From the NCBI GenBank assembly GCA_026386955.1, contig JAPLMQ010000307.1:1-64000 (forward strand): a stretch of DNA of 64,000 nt. The letters run 5' to 3'. This document shows, piece by piece, positions 18,118 through 26,678 of this stretch. Within the stretch, counting starts at the first letter, position 1; every line of letters starts with the position of its first letter. Both the position numbers and the translations under genes were made by a program. The notes under the pieces were generated by a model. It was not told the origin of the DNA, did no database searches, and was given only the letters and a program-made list of their open reading frames with translations. The stretch comes from Planctomycetota bacterium. GTDB taxonomy: Bacteria; Planctomycetota; Phycisphaerae; Phycisphaerales; Phycisphaeraceae.

Positions 18118-18733
18118 GATGCCTCCAGAGAAGGAGAAGAGCGGAATGTCACCCAACCCGGACCACCCGAGTGAGCGCAACTGCAGGTCCAACCGGCCTC
18201 GCAACGATCAAAACCAAGGCATCCCAAATCTACTGCCTTGTTTTTAATCAACAGCCTTGCCCATGCAACGCAAATTTGGGGACGCGATGCATGGACGCGC
18301 ATCATCCTGCAAAGACCGGGCCACATAATTAGGTTGGGCAAATTGAATAGTTAATTTGGGAACAATGATCATTCCCGCGGAGTTGCGGGCTGAACGGCCA
18401 TCAGCCCGCCGAACGGGGTTCCACTGGGAATTCACCCCCGGCCGCGCAAATTCGCCGCAACCGGCCTCGGACGCCCCGATTTCGCGCGGAGCCCCCCCAG
18501 AAGTCCTCGGAAGCCCCGAACGCTCCCCGTTCGCCTCCGGCCACCCGCCTGCCACCCCGCCTCAGCACCCGCCCCACCCCCTTCCCACGGCACGCGATGT
18601 GCAAAGTTGCCAGCCGATCGACGAGCCTTATGATGGCACGTCCTCCAGCGGCCCGGCCCCGGTCCAGCCTGATTGATATAGATCCGGCCTCGACCGCCGG
18701 CCCCCCCAACCTCATCCAAGGATCACCCTCCCC
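18118..18733. other. intergenic region between amtB and mdh
   Basis: This 616-base divergent region has no credible gene. The half near amtB is AT-rich for this genome (18200-18370) and holds the sigma-54 element listed separately. The half near mdh is Pro/Arg-codon-like high-GC sequence with frames on both strands that lack family resemblance. Confidence 0.6.
18308..18323 (-). promoter_or_regulatory. sigma-54 (RpoN) promoter of amtB-glnK
   Basis: On the minus strand the sequence is TGGCCCGGTCTTTGCA, against the consensus TGGCACGNNNNTTGCA. Only the -22 base differs. GG (-24) and GC (-12) have the required 10-base spacing. The predicted transcription start is near 18297, giving a leader of about 180 nt. 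A poorer second match lies at 18176-18191. Confidence 0.7.
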
Positions 18734-19705
18734 ATGCCCAAGCGACCCAAGATCACCATCGTCGGCGGCGGCAACGTCGGCTCGTCCTGCGCCCTTTGGG
18801 CGGCCTCCAAGGAACTCGGCGACATCGTCGTCCTCGACATCCCCCAGGCGGAGAACGCCATCAAGGGCAAGATGCTCGACCTCGCTCAGGCCAGCCCCGT
18901 CGAACGCTTCGACTGCAAGATCACCGGCACCGCCAACTATGAGGACATCCAAGGCAGCGACGTGGTGGTCATCACCGCCGGCCTGCCCCGCAAGCCCGGC
19001 ATGAGCCGCGACGACCTCGTCGAGGTCAACGTCAAGATCGTCCGCTCCGTGGCTGAGAACGTGAAGAAGTACGCTCCGGACTCGATCGTCGTCGTCGTCT
19101 CCAACCCGCTCGACGCCATGGTCTACACCGCGTGGAAGGCCACCGGCTTCCCGACCCACCGCATCGTCGGCCAGGCGGGCTGCCTCGACGTCGCCCGCTA
19201 CCGCACCTTCATCGCGATGGAGCTGGGCGTCAGCGTCGAGGACATCTCGGCCCTCCTGCTCGGCGGGCACGGCGACGACATGGTCCCCCTCCCGCGCTAC
19301 ACCTCCGTCCACGGCATCCCCGTCTCGCAGCTCCTCTCCGCGGAGAAGATCAACGCCTGCGTCGAGCGCGCGAAGGTCGGCGGGGGCGAGATCGTCAAGC
19401 TCCTGGGCACCAGCGCCTACTACGCCCCCGCGAGCGGGGTGATCCAGATGGTCGAGGCCATCGTCAAGGACAAGAAGCGAATCCTCCCCTGCGCCGCCTA
19501 CTGCGAAGACCTGTACGGCGTCGCCCCGGGCTCCAAGGGCGCGGGCTACTTCGTCGGCGTGCCTTGCGTGCTGGGCGAGGGCGGCGTGGAGAAGGTCATC
19601 CAGGTCGATCTCGACCCCGCTGAGAAGACGCTCATGGACACCTCGATCACCCACGTCAAGGAACTCGTGGGCGTCGTCCGCAAGCTCTACCCCGACTTGG
19701 CCTGA
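18734..19705 (+). CDS. mdh: malate dehydrogenase (LDH-like type)
   Basis: This 323-residue NAD-dependent enzyme interconverts malate and oxaloacetate in the TCA cycle. The Rossmann motif VGGGNVGSSCA (a GxGxxG variant), Asp33 after VVLD for NAD, ITAGLPRKPGMSRDDL (substrate loop with two Arg), VVSNPLDAMVY, GCLDVARYRTF and the active-site His in LLLGGHGDDMVP are all present. The loop Arg81-type residue in GLPRKPG fits malate rather than lactate specificity. A strong terminator follows at 19762. The gene is monocistronic. Confidence 0.95.
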   Translation: MPKRPKITIVGGGNVGSSCALWAASKELGDIVVLDIPQAENAIKGKMLDLAQASPVERFDCKITGTANYEDIQGSDVVVITAGLPRKPGMSRDDLVEVNVKIVRSVAENVKKYAPDSIVVVVSNPLDAMVYTAWKATGFPTHRIVGQAGCLDVARYRTFIAMELGVSVEDISALLLGGHGDDMVPLPRYTSVHGIPVSQLLSAEKINACVERAKVGGGEIVKLLGTSAYYAPASGVIQMVEAIVKDKKRILPCAAYCEDLYGVAPGSKGAGYFVGVPCVLGEGGVEKVIQVDLDPAEKTLMDTSITHVKELVGVVRKLYPDLA

Positions 19706-19761
19706 TCCCATCCGCACCGTACGGATGGCGAAGCTGCAGTCTGGTCCGCGATCAAACAACA

Positions 19762-19797
19762 AAGCCCAGGGACGGCTGTCCTTGGGCTTCTTTTTTG
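19762..19797 (+). terminator. rho-independent terminator of mdh (shared AAGCCCAGGGAC hairpin family)
   Basis: AAGCCCAGGGAC, loop GGCT, then GTCCTTGGGCTT is followed by TTTTTT. Near-identical hairpins terminate the transcripts at 25008 and 25920. Confidence 0.9.
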
Positions 19798-19870
19798 GAG
19801 TGAATTGGAGCCCGCGGAAAGGCGTCGGACGCTAGGATTGACGGCCGGGCTCGACGGGCGAGTCCGTCTT

Positions 19871-19969
19871 GTTAGCCGGACGCGTAAGCGACGGCATTGG
19901 GGCGCACGTTGGGCCGGACGCTTTCAGGTGGTGGGAGGGTTCAAACCGTCGCTAGCGCGTCCGGCCAAC
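19871..19969 (+). repeat. ~99-bp inverted-repeat element, copy 1
   Basis: The termini GTTAGCCGGACGCGTAAGCG and its imperfect complement CGCTAGCGCGTCCGGCCAAC enclose about 55 bases. The whole element is homologous to the reverse complement of 50497-50593, including parts of the interior (GCGCAC, GGTTCAA). This suggests a short non-autonomous mobile element. Confidence 0.85.
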
Positions 19970-20010
19970 TCAGAACATAACCCTCTCCATGGGGGAGCCG
20001 ACAGGGTTGT

Positions 20011-20091
20011 TCAGCACAGAGCGGCGAACGAGAGCAGGGCCAGAACCAGGATGCGCTTCTTGCCAGCGGTGAACTTGAACGCAGTCATCAT
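20011..20091 (-). CDS. possible 26-residue hydrophobic peptide
   Basis: On the minus strand GGAGAG lies 7 nt upstream of ATG-ATG, and the frame MMTAFKFTAGKK-RILVLALLSFAALC ends with TGA directly after the Cys. It has a basic N-terminus, one hydrophobic segment and a terminal Cys, like a leader or small membrane peptide. The Cys context (AALC) is not a good lipobox. A perfect TTGACA -35 box lies upstream (20216). It is divergent from the secreted protein at 20238. Expression is not demonstrated. Confidence 0.35.
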   Translation of the reverse strand: MMTAFKFTAGKKRILVLALLSFAALC

Positions 20092-20191
20092 GGGTTCTCT
20101 CCGTGACGTGTGTCATGTATCCTTTTCAATGGCTGTGCCGCGTCCTGCGATCGAACGCCTTATCAATAAGTAAACACATGCAAAACAAAGA

Positions 20192-20221
20192 CTTATGTGA
20201 TATTAAGGGCCTTTTTGTCAA
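20192..20221 (-). promoter_or_regulatory. candidate sigma-70-type promoter in an AT-rich gap
   Basis: On the minus strand TTGACA (20221-20216), 18 bases, then CATAAG (20197-20192), lie inside an AT-rich tract (20155-20220) that contrasts with the genome. It would drive the small peptide at 20091 with a leader of about 95 nt. Confidence 0.4.
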
Positions 20222-20237
20222 GGTGGGCGCACGCCGG

Positions 20238-22313
20238 ATGAGGCGTGGGGGCAACGCCTTGGGCATGGTGTTGTCGCGGGTGAACCACGGCGAGGCGGGT
20301 TCGCAGCCTCTTCACACGATCGCCGCTTTGGTCATCGCCGGGGCCCTCATGCTTGCATTGGCACTCGCGCCAACGACCGTCAGCGCCCAGACCACCACAC
20401 CCGCCAGCGCAACGGCCACGGCCCGCGCCGGCGACGAGACCGACCCGGCGGCGACCATGCCCGCCGCGCCGGTGAAATTGGAAGCCCCGCTCGTCGACTG
20501 GGCCAACGCGCTGACCGCGCATCGCCTTCTCGAAAACTGGACCAACCGCGGCACGCCCCCGGGTGACGAGGCCGCAGAGCCGATCATCGTCACCGGCGTC
20601 GTGGGCGCGCGCGTCACCCTGCGTTGGCTGGGCAGGACCGTCGGCGCAGGCGAGGCCTTTGCCGTGGATCGCCCGCCCGGCGCCGCCGTCGACCTCGTGC
20701 CCATCGTCCGCAGCGCCCTCAACAAAGCCATGGCCGCCCTCATCATGGGCATGCCCGCACCCGTGAAACCCGGCACCAAGAACCCCGGCCTCTCTTCGGA
20801 GGACATCGCGCGCGTCTCGCTGGTCGACCTGCAGATCGCCCGCGAACTCGAGCCGATCCTCATCAACAACAACGCCGACGACAACGCGATCTATTACCAG
20901 TTCATCCCCGGTTTCCACGGGCTGAAGATGAGCCGCGACCTCGACGGCAAGACCCGCGACGTCTGGATCTGGCCCGCTTCCGCGCTGGCCCTGCGCATCA
21001 CCCGCAAGGAGCAGGTCAACCAGCTCATGCGGCAGTTGAGCTTGGCCGAAACGCTCCTGCCCCGCATCGCCCGCCCCTTGGGCGCCGACCTGGGAGTGGC
21101 GGCCGCACGCTTCGAGGTCATCCACCTCGCCCGCGCCGGCCGCGACATGCCCCCCGCGCTGCTGCAGCGCGGCAACGTCGTCCTGCCCCCCGAGCAATTC
21201 ACCGACCGCACCCTCGACGCCATGGCCGACCGCCTCGCGGCCCATCTGCTCGGGCGCATCAGGGAAGACGGCCAAATCACCGGCGGATACCAGCCGTCGA
21301 CCGGACGTCACGAGCCGGCAAACGCCAGCGACGAAGACACGGCCTTGGCGGCGTTCGTCCTGGGCCAACGCATCCGCTACCTCTCGACGCACGACGCGGG
21401 CAACCCGCGCCAACTCGACGCCGACGTCGGCGTCCGTCGTTTGATCAAGCATCTCGTGCCCATGCTTCGAAAGGACGAACAGGCATCCCCCAATGCCATC
21501 GCCCTGACGCTGCTCACCCTCGCGATCACGCCCGACCTCCCCGATCACGCGGCGGTGCGGGCCGAGTTGGCGGCGAAGCTGCTGGCGCTCCGCGACCAAA
21601 ACGGACGGTTCAGGGTGGCCGCGGTCCCGGATTCCGAATTGGTCAACAGTGCGGCCCAGGCATTGATCATCGCCGCGCTGGCGAGCCAGAATGAGCTGGC
21701 GCCGGACCCCAAGGTCACGACGCTGGTGCAGGATTGGCGGGCGGGGTTCTGGTCGCAACGGCAGTCGATCTTCGACGTGATGTCGTTGCCGTGGGCGATC
21801 ATGACCGAGTCGTTCATCCGTCGGCAGCAGACCGCCGAGGAGGCGGGGGCCGCAACCCAGCCGTCGCCGTTGGGCGGATCGATCTTCACTTCGATGAAGA
21901 TCGTCCGCGAACATCAGATCACCAAGCCGCCCGCCAAGGGGCCCGCGGACGTGCTGGGTGGATTCGAGATCGAATCGCAGAAGAAGTGGCTGGCGCCCGA
22001 CCCGGATTGGCGTTCCGCGTTCGCGGTGGCATTCTTGGCGACGGCCCTGCGCGAGCCGGGGGTCGTTCCCGTGGGCGACCGGCCGGAGTGGAGCCTTGCC
22101 TGCGGCCAAGGCGCGCGGTTCCTCGCCCAACTCATGTTCGACGCGCCCGGCACCTACTACGTCCAGTTCCCCTCCGACGCGATCGGCGGGGTGCGGGTCC
22201 TGCTTTGGGACAACCATCTGGGGATCGCCCCCACCGCCATGTCGCTGCTCGCAACGGTCCAACTCCAAGAAACCTTGGCCTTCTTGGTTGCGACCGATGG
22301 CCTGAACCGCTGA
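20238..22313 (+). CDS. exported hypothetical protein, possible alpha/alpha-toroid
   Basis: This protein of about 691 residues has a hydrophobic signal/anchor (TIAALVIAGALMLALALA, cleavage-like SAQ) after a basic N-terminus; a longer in-frame start at 20103 is possible but starts in the AT-rich promoter zone. The body contains repeated helical units such as DTALAAFVLGQRIRYL and NAIALTLLTLAI near residues 370-450, recalling terpene-cyclase/prenyltransferase-like toroids of the type also used in complement-like proteins. No catalytic motif is recognised. Its neighbours are unrelated. The function is unknown. Confidence 0.6.
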   Translation: MRRGGNALGMVLSRVNHGEAGSQPLHTIAALVIAGALMLALALAPTTVSAQTTTPASATATARAGDETDPAATMPAAPVKLEAPLVDWANALTAHRLLENWTNRGTPPGDEAAEPIIVTGVVGARVTLRWLGRTVGAGEAFAVDRPPGAAVDLVPIVRSALNKAMAALIMGMPAPVKPGTKNPGLSSEDIARVSLVDLQIARELEPILINNNADDNAIYYQFIPGFHGLKMSRDLDGKTRDVWIWPASALALRITRKEQVNQLMRQLSLAETLLPRIARPLGADLGVAAARFEVIHLARAGRDMPPALLQRGNVVLPPEQFTDRTLDAMADRLAAHLLGRIREDGQITGGYQPSTGRHEPANASDEDTALAAFVLGQRIRYLSTHDAGNPRQLDADVGVRRLIKHLVPMLRKDEQASPNAIALTLLTLAITPDLPDHAAVRAELAAKLLALRDQNGRFRVAAVPDSELVNSAAQALIIAALASQNELAPDPKVTTLVQDWRAGFWSQRQSIFDVMSLPWAIMTESFIRRQQTAEEAGAATQPSPLGGSIFTSMKIVREHQITKPPAKGPADVLGGFEIESQKKWLAPDPDWRSAFAVAFLATALREPGVVPVGDRPEWSLACGQGARFLAQLMFDAPGTYYVQFPSDAIGGVRVLLWDNHLGIAPTAMSLLATVQLQETLAFLVATDGLNR

Positions 22314-22793
22314 ACCGCGCCCGCACCCGAACCCGAACCCATGCCTGAGCCCCTGCGAGCCGGACTTCAAATACTCCGCTGCGCAGCGGCGACCCCCTCC
22401 TGAGCGTTTTTGAGGCACAACAGCGTCGGTCCCTTTGAAGGCCCGATGAACTTTGTTTTCATGTCCTGACCTGACTTATGCACTTTCGACCGTGGAATTC
22501 CCATCGCGAACCCGTCGCAATGCATTAAATTTGGGCACTCGCGGAAAATTTGCCCGGCAGAACCCGCCGATGGCGAATCGATGCCTCCATATTGCTTTTT
22601 CGCCGGTTTTACTGGAATATTCCGCCCCTGACCCGGTTTGAAACCTGCCGGATGATGGTTATCCGGTCTGTGACGAATGTGTCGGCACGCACCTTGCCTT
22701 AGTCCTTTGGCGCTGTCGTTGCGCGGCGCTCGCCCGAAATCTTCCCGCGTCCACTCCTCATTACCCCCCCCCCGCTTTAGGAGCCCTCCGGGC
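22314..22793. other. intergenic and promoter region of glutamine synthetase
   Basis: This 480-base region has no credible gene. Its middle (22440-22640) is AT-richer than the surroundings. It contains the sigma-54 element at 22682-22698 and the ribosome binding site AGGAG at 22779-22783. Confidence 0.6.
22682..22698 (+). promoter_or_regulatory. sigma-54 (RpoN) promoter of glnN
   Basis: TCGGCACGCACCTTGCC matches the core GGCACG-N4-TTGC exactly, with GG-N10-GC spacing. Only the flanking -26 T and -11 A/T differ. The predicted start is near 22709, about 85 nt before the GTG start codon. Confidence 0.7.
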
Positions 22794-24977
22794 GTGACCA
22801 CCTACCACGCCCGTCCGCAACCCCTCGCCGCGGTGAACTCGTACAAGCCCACCGAGAAGCCGCTGAACTTCAAGGAGACCCCGGCCCAATCGATCTACGG
22901 GTCGAATGTCTTCAGCGACACGGTGATGAAGGCCCGCCTGCCCAAGCCGGTCTACAAGGCCCTCCAGAAGACCATCAAGAAGGGCGAGAAGCTCGACCCT
23001 GGCGTGGCCGACGTCGTCGCCTCGGCGATGAAGGACTGGGCGATCGAGAAGGGCGCGACCCACTACGCCCACGTCTTCTACCCCCTGACCGGCATCACCG
23101 CCGAGAAGCACGACTCCTTCCTGACCCCCGACGGCGCGGGCGGCGCGGTGACTGAGTTCACCGGCAGCCAGCTCATCCAAGGCGAGCCTGACGCGTCGTC
23201 CTTCCCCTCGGGCGGCATCCGCGCCACCTTCGAGGCCCGCGGCTACACCGCCTGGGACGTCACCTCCCCCGCCTACATCCTCGAGAACGCCAACGGCACC
23301 ACGCTGGTGATCCCCACCGCGTTCGTCTCCTGGACCGGCGAGGCCCTTGACAAGAAGACCCCCGTCCTGCGCTCCATGCAGGTACTCGCCAAGCAGGCGA
23401 CCCGCGTGCTGAAGCTCTTCGGGCACGAGGACCCCGGCTACATCTACGCCACCGCCGGCCCCGAGCAGGAATACTTCCTGATCGACCGCAACTTCCTCTT
23501 CGCCCGCCCCGACCTCACCCTCGCCGGCCGCACCCTCTTCGGCGCCCCCTCGCCCAAGGGGCAGGAGTTCGAGGACCAGTACTTCGGCGTGATCCCCGAG
23601 CGCGTCCTCGCCACCATGCTCGAAGTCGAGCGCGAGCTCTACAAGCTGGGCGTGCCGGTCAAGACCCGCCACAACGAGGTCGCCCCCTCGCAATACGAGA
23701 TCGCCCCGATCTACGAAAACGCCAACGTCGCCACCGACCACCAGCAGTTGGTGATGATCACCATCAAGCGCGTCGCGGAGAAGTACGGCCTGGCCGCCCT
23801 GCTCCACGAGAAGCCCTTCGCCGGCATCAACGGCTCGGGCAAGCACCTCAACTGGTCGCTCGGCGGCGACAAGGTCGGCAACCTGCTTGAGCCGGGCGAC
23901 AACCCGCACGACAACGCGCAGTTCCTGGTCTTCACCGCCGCGGTCATCCGCGCGGTGCACAAGTACTCGGGCCTGCTCCGCGTCGCCATCGCCTCCGCCG
24001 GCAACGACCACCGCCTCGGTGCCAACGAGGCACCCCCGGCCATCCTCTCGATCTTCCTCGGCGACCTCCTGACCGACCTCTTCAGCCAGCTCGAGAAGGG
24101 CAAGCTCAAAGGCTCGAAGAAGAAGGGCACGCTCACCGTGGGCGTCGACACCCTGCCCCCCCTGCCCAAGGACGCCGGCGACCGCAACCGCACCAGCCCC
24201 TTCGCCTTCACCGGCAACAAGTTCGAGTTCCGCGCCGTCTCGTCGAACCAGTCGATCGCAGGCCCGCTGGTGGTCCTCAACACCATCGTCGCCGAGTCGC
24301 TGGACTACGTCGCCACCGAACTCGAGAAGGCGACCAAGGGCGACCCCAAGAAGCTCAACGACGCCGTGCAGGACCTCCTGCAGTCGATCGCCAAGGAGCA
24401 CAAGGCGATCATCTTCAACGGCAACGGCTACTCGGAGGAGTGGCACAAGGAAGCCGCGAAGCGCGGCCTGCCCAACTACAAGAACACCGTCGAGGCCCTG
24501 CCCCACCTGCTCGACAAGGAGAACGTCGAGCTGCTCGCGAAGTACGGCGTGCTCACCGAGCGCGAGACCCACTCCCGCTACGAGATCTACACCGAGCGCT
24601 ACTGCAAGGAAGTCAACACCGAGTCGCTCCTGGCGCTCAACATCGCCAAGACTTTCATCCTCCCGGCGGCCTACCGCTACCAGGGCGAGCTGGCCTCGAC
24701 CGCTGCCGCCATCAAGGCCGCGGGCGTCGCCGCCGACGTCTCCTCGCTCAAGGCAATGGTCACGCTCGTGGGCGAGTTGGAGTCGAAGATCGTCGACCTC
24801 GAGCACGCCATCGGGCACAAGGCCTCCGGCGCGATCATCGAGCACGCCAAGCACTTCCGCGACAGCGTGATCCCCGCGATGCTCGCCGTCCGCGTCGTCG
24901 CCGACCAGCTCGAGGCCATCATCCCCGATGACCTCTGGCCCCTCCCGACCTACCGCGAGATGCTCTTCATCCGCTGA
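22794..24977 (+). CDS. glnN: glutamine synthetase type III
   Basis: This enzyme makes glutamine from glutamate, ammonia and ATP. It is the long GSIII class: 727 residues against ~470 for GSI. Signatures include [18 protein letters not shown], the catalytic region [11 protein letters not shown], the substrate-binding [12 protein letters not shown], and the ATP region [10 protein letters not shown]. The GTG at 22794 is chosen because AGGAG sits 10 nt upstream and the conserved region starts soon after; an ATG frame from 22677 begins inside the promoter zone. A UUCG-type terminator follows. The sigma-54 promoter ties it to amtB-glnK as a nitrogen-starvation response. Confidence 0.95.
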   Translation: MTTYHARPQPLAAVNSYKPTEKPLNFKETPAQSIYGSNVFSDTVMKARLPKPVYKALQKTIKKGEKLDPGVADVVASAMKDWAIEKGATHYAHVFYPLTGITAEKHDSFLTPDGAGGAVTEFTGSQLIQGEPDASSFPSGGIRATFEARGYTAWDVTSPAYILENANGTTLVIPTAFVSWTGEALDKKTPVLRSMQVLAKQATRVLKLFGHEDPGYIYATAGPEQEYFLIDRNFLFARPDLTLAGRTLFGAPSPKGQEFEDQYFGVIPERVLATMLEVERELYKLGVPVKTRHNEVAPSQYEIAPIYENANVATDHQQLVMITIKRVAEKYGLAALLHEKPFAGINGSGKHLNWSLGGDKVGNLLEPGDNPHDNAQFLVFTAAVIRAVHKYSGLLRVAIASAGNDHRLGANEAPPAILSIFLGDLLTDLFSQLEKGKLKGSKKKGTLTVGVDTLPPLPKDAGDRNRTSPFAFTGNKFEFRAVSSNQSIAGPLVVLNTIVAESLDYVATELEKATKGDPKKLNDAVQDLLQSIAKEHKAIIFNGNGYSEEWHKEAAKRGLPNYKNTVEALPHLLDKENVELLAKYGVLTERETHSRYEIYTERYCKEVNTESLLALNIAKTFILPAAYRYQGELASTAAAIKAAGVAADVSSLKAMVTLVGELESKIVDLEHAIGHKASGAIIEHAKHFRDSVIPAMLAVRVVADQLEAIIPDDLWPLPTYREMLFIR

Positions 24978-25007
24978 ACGGCCGGGGCTGAAAGTTTCGA
25001 TATCATC

Positions 25008-25041
25008 AAAGCCCAGGGACTTCGGTCCCAGGGCTTTTTTT
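25008..25041 (+). terminator. rho-independent terminator of glnN
   Basis: AAAGCCCAGGGAC, a TTCG tetraloop closed by C-G, then GTCCCAGGGCTTT is followed by a T run. It has one internal A-A mismatch. It is a member of the family seen at 19762 and 25920. Confidence 0.93.
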
Positions 25042-25069
25042 GCCACCATTCCATCCCGCGCGACCCCTC

Positions 25070-25873
25070 ATGACCCGCACGATCGCTGACATCACCTACT
25101 CCGTCACCCCGCAGCGCCCGCTCCGCCTCGACCTGCGGCTGCCCGACGACGCGCAGCGCCCCCCGCTGATCCTCTACATCCCCATGGGCGGGATGAGCAG
25201 TTGCCTCAAGGCCAACGTCCCCGCGTGGCTCGTCGACTACGGCTTCGCGGTGGCGTCGATCGAGTGCCGCGTGAGCAGCGAGGTCCCCGCGCCGGCGCCG
25301 GTGTACGACTGCAAGTCGGCCATCCGCTGGCTCCGGGCCCACGCGGGCGAACACGGCTACAACCCCGACGCCATCGGCGTCTGGGGCCACTCCGCCGGCG
25401 GCCTGCTCGCCTCGCTCATGGCGACGTCCTCCGGCAGGCCCGAACTCGAGGGCGACGGTCCGCACCGCGAGGTCTCCAGCGCCGTGCAGGCGGCCATCGA
25501 CTGCTGCGGCTCGCCCCACGACCTGGCCTACTTCACCCGCCCCGGCGTCGCCACCCGCTTCGCGGGCGTCACCGGCAACATCGACCGCTACCTCGGCGGC
25601 CCGCTCGCGCAGAAGCTCGACCTCGCCCGGCTGGTCAGCCCCGCGATGTATGTCTCGCCGAACTGCCCGCCCGTCTTCCTCATCCACGGCGACCGCGACC
25701 ATGTGGTGCCGCTGGAGGAAACGGTGATGTTCCACGAGTCGCTCAAGGCGGCGGGCGTCGATTCCACGCTGTTGGTGCTGCCGGGGATCGGGCATAGCTG
25801 GGATCCGGCGATGGTCCGCCCCGCGGTGGTGGGGTTTTTCAATCGCACGCTCGGCGCGCCGGTGAAACGATGA
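25070..25873 (+). CDS. alpha/beta-hydrolase (BD-FAE-like esterase)
   Basis: This 267-residue hydrolase of the esterase/lipase fold resembles bifunctional carbohydrate-esterase/feruloyl-esterase-like members. The nucleophile serine lies in GHSAGG, the acid Asp in HGDRDHVVP, and the catalytic His in GIGHSWD, so the triad is complete. IYIPMGGM probably supplies the oxyanion region. No signal peptide is visible, so it is likely cytoplasmic. The start at 25070 (MTRTIADITY) follows the terminator of glnN; an in-frame ATG at 25040 falls in that terminator. The terminator at 25920 closes the unit. It may remove acyl groups from sugars. Confidence 0.8.
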   Translation: MTRTIADITYSVTPQRPLRLDLRLPDDAQRPPLILYIPMGGMSSCLKANVPAWLVDYGFAVASIECRVSSEVPAPAPVYDCKSAIRWLRAHAGEHGYNPDAIGVWGHSAGGLLASLMATSSGRPELEGDGPHREVSSAVQAAIDCCGSPHDLAYFTRPGVATRFAGVTGNIDRYLGGPLAQKLDLARLVSPAMYVSPNCPPVFLIHGDRDHVVPLEETVMFHESLKAAGVDSTLLVLPGIGHSWDPAMVRPAVVGFFNRTLGAPVKR

Positions 25874-25919
25874 CGACGTTCTGAAGAACCGAGGCGATAG
25901 CCGAATGCGTCTCATTCCC

Positions 25920-25951
25920 AAAGCCCAGGGACTGCGGTCCCTGGGTTTTCG
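25920..25951 (+). terminator. rho-independent terminator between convergent genes
   Basis: AAGCCCAGGGAC, loop TGCG, then GTCCCTGGGTTTT. It lies 3' of the esterase and 3' of the convergent acetyltransferase. The T run is better on the plus strand. Confidence 0.85.
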
Positions 25952-25965
25952 CCTGTGTCACGCGC

Positions 25966-26535
25966 TCAACCTTCGACGTCCCTCGTCCTCATCTCCATCG
26001 CGAACTCCGGCTCGGGCTCGAACCCCATGTAGTTCCCGCGCATCTGCGAGCGGACGATCTTGAACCCCATCTTCTGATACAGCGCCACCGCCCGCGGGTT
26101 GGCCTTCTGCACAGTCAGGTCCATCACGGCCGGGCCGAGGATGCGGGCGATCTCGCGCACGCGGGTGATCAGGGCCCGCCCCGCCCCGCAGTCCTGCCAC
26201 CCGCGACGGACGCAGATGCCGAACGTGCTCGCCTTGGCCTCGTCGTCCGGCCAGCGGAACCAGGCGTACCCCGCGATGACCTTCCCCGGGCTTTCCGGCT
26301 CTACCAGCACCACCACAACCTCATGCGGGCTGTCGGCCGCGGCGCAGTGGGCCTCGGCGTGGGCCCGGTCCAGCTCATGCGGACAGTAGAACCGGAAATC
26401 CTCGCGCGGCACCGACGCATAGAACTCCGTCAGGGCCGGGCCATCGTCGGTACGCAGCGGGCGGATCGTGGCCACCTTGCCGTCGCGCAGCTTCGCTTCG
26501 ATAGGGCCGAATTTCAGTTGGTCCGCAGGCTTCAT
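25966..26535 (-). CDS. GNAT-family N-acetyltransferase
   Basis: This 189-residue acetyltransferase of the Gcn5-related fold has an N-terminal strand (ATIRPLRTDDGPALTEFY), and the acetyl-CoA loop sits in motif A (GWQDCGAGRALITRV, a Q/RxxGxG/A-type pyrophosphate loop). Motif B follows: LTVQKANPRAVALYQKMGFK. It is likely cytoplasmic. The substrate is unknown. It is convergent with the esterase and shares the terminator region. ATG at 26535 begins just before the conserved strand region. Confidence 0.85.
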   Translation of the reverse strand: MKPADQLKFGPIEAKLRDGKVATIRPLRTDDGPALTEFYASVPREDFRFYCPHELDRAHAEAHCAAADSPHEVVVVLVEPESPGKVIAGYAWFRWPDDEAKASTFGICVRRGWQDCGAGRALITRVREIARILGPAVMDLTVQKANPRAVALYQKMGFKIVRSQMRGNYMGFEPEPEFAMEMRTRDVEG

Positions 26536-26678
26536 CGTCGTCGCTCCCGTCGCGAGGCAAGCATGTCCCTCCAGATCAGACCATCTCCCCCGCCCGCCCG
26601 CAACCGCTTGCCTTGCGTCAAAATCGACGTGTTATGGATCACTTGCCAGCCCCCGCCCCGCCGCTAGGCTGGTCCCCC

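Larger units (their letters stand above)
19706..20010. other. intergenic region 3' of mdh
   Basis: The region contains the mdh terminator (19762-19797) and one copy of a ~99-base inverted-repeat element (19871-19969). No gene is visible in the remainder. Confidence 0.6.

Noticed and set aside
18176-18191. Second possible sigma-54 site before amtB (TGGACCTGCAGTTGCG)
   Set aside because: It has correct GG-N10-GC spacing but three mismatches in the conserved core. The site at 18308 is much better.
20193-22418. 741-codon frame on the minus strand opposite the secreted toroid-like protein
   Set aside because: No family resemblance and shadow-like composition; the plus-strand frame has a good signal peptide.
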